A stretch of DNA of 35,105 nucleotides from positions 1-35,105 of the forward strand of contig JAQVMG010000005.1 of NCBI GenBank assembly GCA_028703755.1. Reading direction: 5' to 3'. The position numbers and the translations under genes were made by a program. The notes beneath the pieces were generated by a model. The model had not been told where the DNA came from. It saw only the letters and a list, made by a program, of their open reading frames with translations, and made no database searches. Positions 24,690 through 32,989 of this stretch are shown here, piece by piece (the stretch's first letter is position 1; every line of letters starts with the position of its first letter). Origin of the DNA: Thermoplasmata archaeon (GTDB taxonomy: Archaea > Thermoplasmatota > Thermoplasmata > SG8-5).

Positions 24690-25708
24690 GGCAGCGTCCC
24701 CGTTATCATGTAGATGCCGACCAGGATTGTGCCCACAAGTATGAAAAAGCACAGAGTTGACAGCATCAGGTGAATCTGCAAAAATTTCCTGGGTTTCCAC
24801 ATGGCCAGGCCGCCCGTGGCCATGCCTGCGATGGTGAGGCAGAAAACAATGAGCGCCAGAGTTCCGTGGCCGGAATAGAACACAGCTCCCCGATTCTGCA
24901 GCGTCGTCCATGACCAGAATCCAAACACGGGCACAGCCACAAAGAAATATGCTTTGGAAACCCATATGTGGAAATTCCTGGAGATGAAATCCGGAAGGTC
25001 GGTCCAGAAATTCTCTTCCGGGGCGAACCTGAAGCCGGAGATGCAGGCAAGACCGCAGAGTACCGCGGAAACCGTCAGGAGAGCGGCATGCCATCCCCAG
25101 TCGGTGTAGCTGCTGACTGTCGCATCGTCGTCCCATCCCCGGCTCTCCCAGAACCCGAGATGGTCGTAATCCACAACTTCGATATGGGTTATCCATTTCG
25201 CCCATTTGTATCCGTATTTTTCCGGTGCCACAAGCCGCACCGGGTAGCCCTGCTCCGCGGGAAGAGTCTCACCGTTCATCTCGTAAGCAAGTATCACTCC
25301 TTCTGCGGTCGCATCCTCAAGTGAAAGGCTGGTTGAGAATCCATCAGATGAGTAGAAAATCACGTCGTAAGCGCTCTCGGACGCGCCAGCCAGTTCCAGG
25401 ACATGGGCGAGGGAAACTCCGCCCCACTCGGCCGTGCCGAACGGCCCCTCGACGCATTTGACCGTGGCTGTCTCGACAGTCTTCGGCATCGCCATGATGT
25501 CAGCGAGACTGAAAGCCTGCGGGTCATCCGCCAACCCATCAACTGCCAGTGTCCATGTCTCGCCGTCTATCGCGGGCACATCCCCAATCGAGAGGGTGAA
25601 GAAATCGTCATTCTCGATTATTCTGTCGCGGTTGAGCCAGATGACGGCCGAACTGAAAGTAATGATAACCGCCAGGATAACTGCCAGTGTTTTGACGTAC
25701 TTGCCCGT
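24686..25708 (-). CDS. Sulfite-oxidase-family molybdopterin oxidoreductase fused to four-TM, histidine-paired membrane domain
   Basis: TATVKCVEGPFGTAEWGGVSLAHVLELAG (molybdopterin Cys), GYPVRLVAPEKYGYKWAKWI, then four TM helices each with a His near its N-end. In-frame N-terminal TM (KYVKTLAVILAVIITFSSAVIWL) precedes the track GTG start at 25579. Confidence 0.82.
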   Translation of the reverse strand, partial: TGKYVKTLAVILAVIITFSSAVIWLNRDRIIENDDFFTLSIGDVPAIDGETWTLAVDGLADDPQAFSLADIMAMPKTVETATVKCVEGPFGTAEWGGVSLAHVLELAGASESAYDVIFYSSDGFSTSLSLEDATAEGVILAYEMNGETLPAEQGYPVRLVAPEKYGYKWAKWITHIEVVDYDHLGFWESRGWDDDATVSSYTDWGWHAALLTVSAVLCGLACISGFRFAPEENFWTDLPDFISRNFHIWVSKAYFFVAVPVFGFWSWTTLQNRGAVFYSGHGTLALIVFCLTIAGMATGGLAMWKPRKFLQIHLMLSTLCFFILVGTILVGIYMITGTLP

Positions 25709-25755
25709 GCTGTTGCCTCCGGAAATGAAAACACATGCGGAATATTAAATGAAAA

Positions 25756-25781
25756 TCCCTTAACAGGCATATGTTAAGGGA
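25756..25781. terminator. Strong intergenic hairpin, putative terminator of the receiver-hemerythrin gene (alternative: operator)
   Basis: TCCCTTAACA-GGCATA-TGTTAAGGGA, 10-bp perfect arms, about 10 nt past the stop at 25792, followed on the minus strand by TTTTC. Confidence 0.5.
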
Positions 25782-25791
25782 CATTGCGTCC

Positions 25792-26799
25792 TCAGACAGC
25801 CTTCTCCTTTATCTTCAGTGTCCGGAGCAGCTGCTCGACTGTTTCCGCCCTTTCCTTTATCGTGTCCTGGCCTATCTCATCGTCAATCCTTCGGAAGTCT
25901 CTCAGAATGCGCGAAACATCCTCATCGGTCAGGTAACGCTGGCTGAAGGGCAGGAACACATCCTCCTCCCTGGCGGCATGGAACCGTATCAAAGGCAGAT
26001 ATCTCAGGATGAGCTGCCTCAGCCTGAACACTGACGCTCTGTTGTCGATGTTGTAGGCCTTTGCCGCTGCCTGCATCTCCTCCAACAGCTGCTTGATCAT
26101 GTCATGCTCCCGCAGTATCTTGTTCAGCGACGACCTGGAGAACAGTTGGGCGGTCTTTCCGTGAATGTCCTGGGCGCGGACCACGAACAGATCGATGTAA
26201 TACTGCTCCTTTTCCTCGTGGAGCTGCCAGTTGAGCATGAAAGCGGATGATGCGCTCCATTCGAGCATCTTCTTCGGTAGTGGCATGCCATCGCCCAGCA
26301 TGTTGGCGACCATTTCCAGGACCGCGGTGATGTTGTGGACCATCTCATGCTCCCTGTTGAGTCTGGCTATCGGCTCGATGACTTTGTCCTTCAGGGGCTC
26401 GACCTTCGGGATGCGGTTGAATTTTGTCTCTAGCATCCTTCCGGCAATCTGCACCCGCGAATTAATCACTGACTCGGAATAAGGTTTCATGACGAAATCG
26501 TCCGCGCCGGAATCCAGCCCCTCGACCATGTCATGTTTTGCGGTTTTGGCCGAGACAAGCACCAGGTAGGAAACGCGGCCGGTCTTGAGATTGTAATCCC
26601 TTATCCTGAGGCAGAGCTCGGTGCCGTTCATCTTTGGCATCGTCCAGTCGATGAAGGCCATCCTGATTTCATTCTCTTCGTACTTGTGAAATCCGTCGAT
26701 TCCATCTGATGCAGTAATCACCTCGTGGCCGCCCTTCACAAGAATCTTTTTCAGTCTTTCCCTGGACTTTACGTTTCCGTCCACTACCAATATTTTCAT
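25792..26799 (-). CDS. Response-regulator receiver domain fused to hemerythrin-like domain
   Basis: MKILVVDGNVKSRERLKKIL...MAFIDWTMPKMNG...FVMKPYS (REC) followed by NREHEMVHN...HEEKEQYY...REHDMIKQLL...RFHAAREEDVFLPF. Confidence 0.82.
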   Translation of the reverse strand: MKILVVDGNVKSRERLKKILVKGGHEVITASDGIDGFHKYEENEIRMAFIDWTMPKMNGTELCLRIRDYNLKTGRVSYLVLVSAKTAKHDMVEGLDSGADDFVMKPYSESVINSRVQIAGRMLETKFNRIPKVEPLKDKVIEPIARLNREHEMVHNITAVLEMVANMLGDGMPLPKKMLEWSASSAFMLNWQLHEEKEQYYIDLFVVRAQDIHGKTAQLFSRSSLNKILREHDMIKQLLEEMQAAAKAYNIDNRASVFRLRQLILRYLPLIRFHAAREEDVFLPFSQRYLTDEDVSRILRDFRRIDDEIGQDTIKERAETVEQLLRTLKIKEKAV

Positions 26800-26883
26800 T
26801 TCTCGCACCTTCCTGAAAAACAAATAGCTTGATTGATATATTATATTCATCCCTTTTTTGGTGTTCTTACAAAGCCCGAAACA

Positions 26884-27585
26884 TCAGGTTCCCGATAAAA
26901 AGGTCTCAACCTCTTTGATAAAACTTTCGCCATGCATCAGAGGGAAGGCATGTCCTCCATTGAAAGATACCAATTTCGAGTCGGTTATGCCCGAATGCAT
27001 CTCCTCTGCCAGTTTGAAAGGCGCAATACTGTCCTTTGTGCCGTGCAGTATGAGAGTCGGGGCGCTGATCTCCCCCAGCCTGGCTGCGCAGACAAAGCCC
27101 CGAGAGGCCTCCAGCTGGCGCATGAATGCGTAATACGGCTGCGTCTTCTTCCTGAAAACCGAGACCCACCCGGTTGCGAGCTTTATGGCATGATAGCTCT
27201 TGGGAAGTTTCTTATCCGGCTGGCTCGCGAACGTGGACACCAGGATAAGCTTCTTGACCCGTCCGGGATGCCTCAGTGCCAGGGCCATCGCAATGCGCCC
27301 TCCCAGGGATGTGCCCAGGATATTTGCCCGCTCAATGCCCGCCGCGGACATTAAAGCGGCAGTGTCGTCGGCCATCATCTCGATTGTGTACGGAATATCG
27401 GGCTTGTCGCTGAAGCCTGCACCGCGGTTGTCGAAGGCCATTATCATGAACTTCTGCGAGAGATGGCTAATCATTTTCCTGTAGACTGAGATGTCCGTTC
27501 CGAGCCCTCCTATCAGGACCAGGGGCTCGCCTTTTCCGTGGATCTCGTAATTCACCGAGATTCCGTTCACATTAACCAATGGCAT
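26884..27585 (-). CDS. Alpha/beta hydrolase
   Basis: DNRGAGFSD, ILGTSLGGRIAMALAL, HGTKDSIAP, FNGGHAFPL. Confidence 0.92.
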   Translation of the reverse strand: MPLVNVNGISVNYEIHGKGEPLVLIGGLGTDISVYRKMISHLSQKFMIMAFDNRGAGFSDKPDIPYTIEMMADDTAALMSAAGIERANILGTSLGGRIAMALALRHPGRVKKLILVSTFASQPDKKLPKSYHAIKLATGWVSVFRKKTQPYYAFMRQLEASRGFVCAARLGEISAPTLILHGTKDSIAPFKLAEEMHSGITDSKLVSFNGGHAFPLMHGESFIKEVETFLSGT

Positions 27586-27602
27586 CGGCGGGGCAACGGA
27601 AT

Positions 27603-27615
27603 CAGGTTATAAAAA
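27603..27615 (-). promoter_or_regulatory. TATA box, alpha/beta hydrolase gene
   Basis: Minus-strand TTTTTTATAACC about 25 nt before the ATG, consistent with leaderless transcript. Confidence 0.5.
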
Positions 27616-27621
27616 ACAGCA

Positions 27622-27882
27622 TCACTCAGTTTTCTTCCACAGGCTGACTGTGTTGCCCCGCACTTCGACCAGTTCGGCGCCGCAGAGCTCGGCAAGCTCC
27701 GCTGCCAGCTGTTTTGTCTCCTCGCGTCGGCTGCCCAGAAGTTTCACTTTGACCATGCCCTTCTTCTTTATCTGGCCCTTTATCTCCTCGACAAGGGCGG
27801 CAGTGATGCCGGCCTTTCCCATTCTCACGGTGGCCTCAAGTTTCCCTGCGATGCTTTTCTTCTCCTTCATCGTTTTATCCAT
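27622..27882 (-). CDS. YhbY/CRM-domain RNA-binding protein
   Basis: ATVRMGKAGITAALVEEIKGQIKKKGMVKVKLLGS...LVEVRGNTVSLWKK. Confidence 0.88.
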   Translation of the reverse strand: MDKTMKEKKSIAGKLEATVRMGKAGITAALVEEIKGQIKKKGMVKVKLLGSRREETKQLAAELAELCGAELVEVRGNTVSLWKKTE

Positions 27883-27886
27883 TCAA

Positions 27887-28234
27887 TCATCTCCTGGCCT
27901 TCAGAGGCATCCTGTAAACCCCGCCGCATACGAGGCACTGGCGGCTCAGTTTTCCAGCGGAGGTCCGGAACCGCGCATTCTTCGCCGGCACCAGGTAATG
28001 AAGGCACTTCCTGCAGAACCGCAGATTGAAACCTTTTGGCATCTGGATCTGGTACCGCATCCCAATCTTTCTGGCCAGCTGGGCATACCTGTCGGCAAGT
28101 TCCAAATCGCCGGTGAGCGCCTGCTTCTCCGCCATCTCGAGCAGCATGCCTATACGCTCCTTCGCCACACTGTCGCGCTTTGCCTTCGCCCTCTCGAACC
28201 TGTTGCGGCGCATGTCTGAACTATATGCGTTCAT
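27887..28234 (-). CDS. rnp4: Ribonuclease P protein component 4 (Rpp21/Rpr2)
   Basis: LADRYAQLARKIGMRYQIQMPKGFNLRFCRKCLHYLVPAKNARFR...CLVCGGVYRMPL. Confidence 0.92.
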   Translation of the reverse strand: MNAYSSDMRRNRFERAKAKRDSVAKERIGMLLEMAEKQALTGDLELADRYAQLARKIGMRYQIQMPKGFNLRFCRKCLHYLVPAKNARFRTSAGKLSRQCLVCGGVYRMPLKARR

Positions 28235-28286
28235 ATAATTAAGATATACGATAAATCATTTATTCAAGATGCGCTCATACCCCCGC

Positions 28287-29372
28287 ATGACCTCTGCGAT
28301 AGTGTTGGGAACCAGGCCCGAGATAATCAAGATGGCCCCCCTTCTCTTCGCCCTCGAGTCGGAAGGCGAGAAAGTTATTCTCATACACAGCGGGCAGCAT
28401 TACGATGATGCACTGTCGGAAAGTTTCATCAGGGATCTCGGAGTGAAAGCGCCGGACCATTACCTTAAGGTCGGTTCCGGCAGCCAGGCATTCCAGACCG
28501 CCGAGTGCATGTTCAGGCTTGAGAAAGTCCTTTCAGACACACGGCCAGATAACGTTCTTGTCCAGGGCGACACAAACACTGTCCTAGCAGGCGCTCTCAC
28601 CGCCGCCAAGATGGGCATCAAAGTGGGCCATGTAGAGGCAGGGCTCCGGAGCAACGACCGCCGCATGCCAGAGGAGTACAACCGCAGGGTCGCGGACCAT
28701 GTCTCTCACATGCTGTTCGCCCCGACCCCGGACTCAGCCGGGATTCTGGAATCCGAGAAGGTGTGGGGCTCCATCCACATGACTGGCAATACCGTTATCG
28801 ACGCCTGTGAGACTTTTTCCAAGGTTGCCGGCGAGAAAAGCCGGGTTCTTGAAAATGTCGGATTCGATGATTTCATCCTCGTGACCGCTCACAGGGCGGA
28901 GAATGTTGACGACCCGACGGTGCTTGGCGGCCTGGTCGACGTCCTTATCGGCGCACCGCTTCCGGCTGTATACCCGGTCCACCCAAGGACCGAGAAGATG
29001 CTGAAGCAGTTCGGCCTTTATGAGAAACTGGCAAAATCTGAAAACGTATGCCTGCTCCCGCCTGCCGGATACTTCGATTTCCTCGTCCTGATGAAGAAAT
29101 GCCGGTTCATACTCACAGACTCGGGCGGCATCCAGGAAGAGGCAACTTCCCCGTCGATCAGGAAGCGGGTGCTGGTATTCCGCAGGAGCACGGAGAGGCC
29201 GGAAGCGGTTGATTCCGGCTATGCGCAAGTTGTCGGCACAGAATCGGGCGCCGTTGCCAGGGCGATTGCCACAGAGGCCAAGAGCGGCAAAGCGCCAAAA
29301 AAACCATCCCCCTACGGCGACGGAAAGGCCGGAAGAAATATAGCCAGGATTGTCTTGGAGGCGAGACCATGA
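28287..29372 (+). CDS. wecB: UDP-N-acetylglucosamine 2-epimerase
   Basis: SAIVLGTRPEIIKMAPLLFAL...HSGQHYD...VQGDTNTVLAG...GHVEAGLRS...TAHRAENVDD...DSGGIQEEA. Track start 28269. Confidence 0.93.
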   Translation: MTSAIVLGTRPEIIKMAPLLFALESEGEKVILIHSGQHYDDALSESFIRDLGVKAPDHYLKVGSGSQAFQTAECMFRLEKVLSDTRPDNVLVQGDTNTVLAGALTAAKMGIKVGHVEAGLRSNDRRMPEEYNRRVADHVSHMLFAPTPDSAGILESEKVWGSIHMTGNTVIDACETFSKVAGEKSRVLENVGFDDFILVTAHRAENVDDPTVLGGLVDVLIGAPLPAVYPVHPRTEKMLKQFGLYEKLAKSENVCLLPPAGYFDFLVLMKKCRFILTDSGGIQEEATSPSIRKRVLVFRRSTERPEAVDSGYAQVVGTESGAVARAIATEAKSGKAPKKPSPYGDGKAGRNIARIVLEARP

Positions 29373-30643
29373 AGGTATGTGTCATCGGACTCGGTTACAT
29401 TGGCCTGCCGACCGCGGCGATGCTGGCCAAGAACGGAAACACAGTTCTGGGTGTGGACGTCAGCCCCGCAGTTCTGGAATCAATCCGGAAGAACGGCGCG
29501 CCTGCCGAGGAGCCCGGCCTCCGCGAATTCGTCATGGCCACCCTTGATTCAGGAAAACTGACGCTATCCGGAACCCCAGAGCCCTCGGATGTTTTCATTC
29601 TCTGCCTTCCGACGCCCATTAAAAAGGACAGAACTCCCGACCTGGATTATGTCGAGAGCGGCATGGCCAGCATACTCACGGTACTCAAACGGGGCGACAT
29701 GGTGATACTCGAATCGACAGTTCCGCCGGGAACCACTGCAGGCCTCGTTGCCGACATGGTGCGCAGCAAGGGCTTCGACCCGATGAAGGACCTTGACCTG
29801 GCCTTCGCCCCGGAGCGGGTCATACCCGGCAACATAATGAGGGAGATACAGGAACTGGACCGTGTGATGGGCGGGCTCACCCCCCGCGCCTCGGAGAGAG
29901 CGAAAAATCTTTACTCATGCTTCGTCAAGGGCCAGATTCATCTGACAGATGCCACCACTGCCGAGTTTGTGAAGCTGGTCGAGAATTCCTACAGGGACAT
30001 CAACATCGCATTCGCCAATGAGCTCGCCAGGATATCGCCGGGGCTAGGGATAAATGTCTGGGAAGTCATAGAGATTGCAAACAGGCATCCGCGAGTCAAC
30101 ATCCACACGCCTGGTCCTGGCGTCGGCGGTCACTGTATCGCAGTGGACCCATACTTCATAATAGACAGCGCCGGCCCTGAACTTGCCAAACTACTTTCCG
30201 CAGCCAGGGAGGTAAATTCCTCCATGCCCCTAGTCGCCGTCTCAAGGCTGGAAGATGAGATGGGAACAGTAAAAGGCAAGAAGATCGCCCTGCTGGGCAT
30301 AGCCTACAAGGGAAACGTCGGCGACCCCAGGGAGAGCCCGTCTCTGGAGATTTTCAGAATGCTAGAGAAACGCGGCGCCAAGGTCACGGCCCATGACCCG
30401 TTCGTGAAGATTTCGCCGGTCCCTTTGCACACGCTCGAGGAAACCCTCCGGGATTCCGATGCCATTATAATCGCAACAAATCATAGCGCGTTCAGCAAGC
30501 TCACACCCGCCGATGCCAAAAAGCTGGTGCGCGGAAAACTGATGTTCGACACCCGTAATGTCATAGACCCGGCAGCATGGAAGAAAGCCGGATGGACAGT
30601 CCTAATCCTTGGCGACGGAAAGTCCCGAGTAAAGCCCGAGTAA
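29369..30643 (+). CDS. wecC: UDP-N-acetyl-D-mannosaminuronate dehydrogenase
   Basis: MKVCVIGLGYIGLPTAAMLAKNG...ESTVPPGTT...APERVIPGN...EFVKLVENSYRDINIAFANELA...GPGVGGHCIAVDPYF. Confidence 0.95.
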   Translation: MKVCVIGLGYIGLPTAAMLAKNGNTVLGVDVSPAVLESIRKNGAPAEEPGLREFVMATLDSGKLTLSGTPEPSDVFILCLPTPIKKDRTPDLDYVESGMASILTVLKRGDMVILESTVPPGTTAGLVADMVRSKGFDPMKDLDLAFAPERVIPGNIMREIQELDRVMGGLTPRASERAKNLYSCFVKGQIHLTDATTAEFVKLVENSYRDINIAFANELARISPGLGINVWEVIEIANRHPRVNIHTPGPGVGGHCIAVDPYFIIDSAGPELAKLLSAAREVNSSMPLVAVSRLEDEMGTVKGKKIALLGIAYKGNVGDPRESPSLEIFRMLEKRGAKVTAHDPFVKISPVPLHTLEETLRDSDAIIIATNHSAFSKLTPADAKKLVRGKLMFDTRNVIDPAAWKKAGWTVLILGDGKSRVKPE

Positions 30644-31753
30644 ACGTTTCTCCATATTGGGCCAGTTATATTCCCCGTCGAAAGCTTTTAACCCGTTGGC
30701 AGCGCATTTTTGATAGAGATCTTTGTCTGCCAGCAGTCTGTCGATTGCCTGGAAAACTGCGTCGGTGCCGTACTCAACGGTGAGTCCACATCCGATCCTC
30801 TCGACTGTCTGGCCGGTCCATGTCCCCTTGGCGACAATAATCGGTTTTCCGGCGCTCATCGCTTCGAACAGCTTGTTGGGCACGGAGTCCCGGTTGTTCC
30901 CGAAGGCCGGGTCGTAAACCGCGACAAGGATGTCCGCTGCCAGTGTGTATGCCGGGAGGTCTGCCGGTTTCACCGGTCCTATGAAACTTAATCTCTGGCC
31001 CTTCCTGGCTGCAATCTCCTTTTCCAGGGTGCCGTATCCCCCGACGACCAGTCTGGCGTTCGGGCATTTCTCTCCGCTGAATCCGTCAGCAAGCTCCGTC
31101 AGGTTACGGTTCGGTTCCAGAACGCCGATGTAAACGACAATCTGCCTGCGGTCAGGAGAAAGCTGCTTTTTCAGACTGTCCACAACGGCAGCGGGAGCAT
31201 CCGGTTTCGGCGGGCACCCCATGACGACAGTAACGTTCCTGGCCCCCCAGGATTCAATGATGCCTTTGAACCTGTCGTTCACGCAAACGACCGCATCAGG
31301 TTTTCTAACCATCCGCATTTCGTAGGATTTGACCATTCCGACCATGAAGCTGCCCAGCCTCTCGGATGCCATCTCGTGGTAGATCTCGTGGCTGTCGTAA
31401 ATAACCGGGATCTTCCTCTTTCTGGCTTCCTTCACCGCAGGCGAGAGCGTGTCCAGGTCATGCGCGTGAATGAAGTCTGCCTTCATGGTGGCCATCTCCT
31501 TCCTCGCGAGTTTCCAGAAAGTCGGAAGAGTCCTCAGAAAGAGCTTTGTGTCCTCGAAGCTGGATTTCGGCCCGAAACGTTTTATCTTAATCCCGTCGAC
31601 AGTCTCTTCCCCGCTGTATTTCTGCTCCCTGTCCCAGCACAGGACAGTGACGTCATAACCGCCCTTGACCAGGGCTCCCGCTTCCTTGTGCACCCGGGGG
31701 TCGGGCCGGAACGGGTTGGAAAGGAGCATGATGACGTGTTTTTTATCGGCCAT
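30602..31753 (-). CDS. Glycosyltransferase family 4
   Basis: MADKKHVIMLLSNPFRPDPRVHKEAGALVKGGYDVTVLCWDRE...HAHDLDTLSPA...YDSHEIYHE...PNKLFEAMSAGKPIIV. Confidence 0.92.
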   Translation of the reverse strand: MADKKHVIMLLSNPFRPDPRVHKEAGALVKGGYDVTVLCWDREQKYSGEETVDGIKIKRFGPKSSFEDTKLFLRTLPTFWKLARKEMATMKADFIHAHDLDTLSPAVKEARKRKIPVIYDSHEIYHEMASERLGSFMVGMVKSYEMRMVRKPDAVVCVNDRFKGIIESWGARNVTVVMGCPPKPDAPAAVVDSLKKQLSPDRRQIVVYIGVLEPNRNLTELADGFSGEKCPNARLVVGGYGTLEKEIAARKGQRLSFIGPVKPADLPAYTLAADILVAVYDPAFGNNRDSVPNKLFEAMSAGKPIIVAKGTWTGQTVERIGCGLTVEYGTDAVFQAIDRLLADKDLYQKCAANGLKAFDGEYNWPNMEKRLLGLYSGLSVAKD

Positions 31754-31829
31754 TGCCCGAACATCCCATTTGGCCTTTATAAGATTTTGTATGATATCCT
31801 TTAAAAACCGGGAAGCATTCCTCATCCCG

Positions 31830-32342
31830 ATGTATATCGCACTCACCGGCACGCCGGGCACGGGCAAGACCAGTGCCGCGAAGATACTGGCGGCCCGCGG
31901 CCACAGCATAGCGACCGTGGAAGAGATTGCCGCCCAACATGACGCCTTGGAAACAGTGGAAGGGGAGAAGGAAATCGACACGGTGAAACTGTCCGCGGCA
32001 GTCTTTGAACCGTCCGAAACGGTGATTGTTGTAGGACATCTGGCACATTACATTCCCAACACCGTTTGCATAATCCTCAGATGCCATCCCAACAAAATGA
32101 AGCAAAGGCTTTCCACCCGGAACTACAGCAAGGAGAAGATCCTGGAGAACATGGAGGCTGAGGCGATAGATATCATTTTGACCGAAGCGCTCGAGGCATG
32201 GGATAACGTTTTTGAGATAGACACCAGCGACCTCATCCCTGAGCTGGTTGCCGACGCAATAGAAAGGATTATCAACGGCAATGCCGATGAGTATTCCCCG
32301 GGGAAAATTGACTGGAGCGGAGCGGTGATGGATTGGTACTAG
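31830..32342 (+). CDS. Fap7/adenylate kinase 6-like NMP kinase
   Basis: MYIALTGTPGTGKTSAAKILAARGHSIATVEEIA...VVGHLAHYIP...ILRCHPNKMKQRL. Confidence 0.88.
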   Translation: MYIALTGTPGTGKTSAAKILAARGHSIATVEEIAAQHDALETVEGEKEIDTVKLSAAVFEPSETVIVVGHLAHYIPNTVCIILRCHPNKMKQRLSTRNYSKEKILENMEAEAIDIILTEALEAWDNVFEIDTSDLIPELVADAIERIINGNADEYSPGKIDWSGAVMDWY

Positions 32343-32989
32343 ACAAGCACAGAAGTTCTGCGGACAGGTTCCTTGTCCCCATGGCCAGAAAGCTGATTCG
32401 TGTTAATCCGGACCACATTTCCGCTGTCGCCATCATTTTGGCAGCGCTTACAGGTGTTCTTTTTTATCTTTCTGGAACCTGGTACCATCTTCTCATTGTT
32501 TCAGTTGTCGTTCTCATTGCCAGCTCCCTCATGGACGCGCTGGACGGCAAGGTCGCGAAGATGACGGGCAAGGCCAGCCTCCGCGGCGATTTCCTCGACC
32601 ATGTCCTGGACAGGTATGCAGATATATTCCTCATCCTCGGAATAATGGTCTCCGGATACTGCCACTGGCTCATAGGATTTTTAGGCCTGACCGGGGTTCT
32701 GATGACCAGCTACCTGGGCACCCAGTCGCAGGCAGTCGGAGTTCAGAGGGATTACGGCGGAATACTCGGCCGGGCAGACCGCCTGGTCCTGATGATGCTG
32801 GCACCTCTGGTCCTGTGGGGGATGCTGTTCTTCTGGGACGTTTCAGTTGTAATCACGTTACCATGGATCGAACTGGCGCTCACGCCGTTCGACATCCTTA
32901 TGGCATGGTTCGCAATTGCCGGGCACTTCACAGCCCTCCAGCGCGGCCGCAGGATATGGCGCGAACTGACTATTCGGCAGAAGAAATAG
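32333..32989 (+). CDS. CDP-alcohol phosphatidyltransferase (archaetidylinositol phosphate synthase-like)
   Basis: DALDGKVAKMTGKASLRGDFLDHVLD matches DxxDGxxA(R/K)x8Gx3Dx3D; TTG start overlapping the upstream stop. Confidence 0.88.
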   Translation: MVLDKHRSSADRFLVPMARKLIRVNPDHISAVAIILAALTGVLFYLSGTWYHLLIVSVVVLIASSLMDALDGKVAKMTGKASLRGDFLDHVLDRYADIFLILGIMVSGYCHWLIGFLGLTGVLMTSYLGTQSQAVGVQRDYGGILGRADRLVLMMLAPLVLWGMLFFWDVSVVITLPWIELALTPFDILMAWFAIAGHFTALQRGRRIWRELTIRQKK

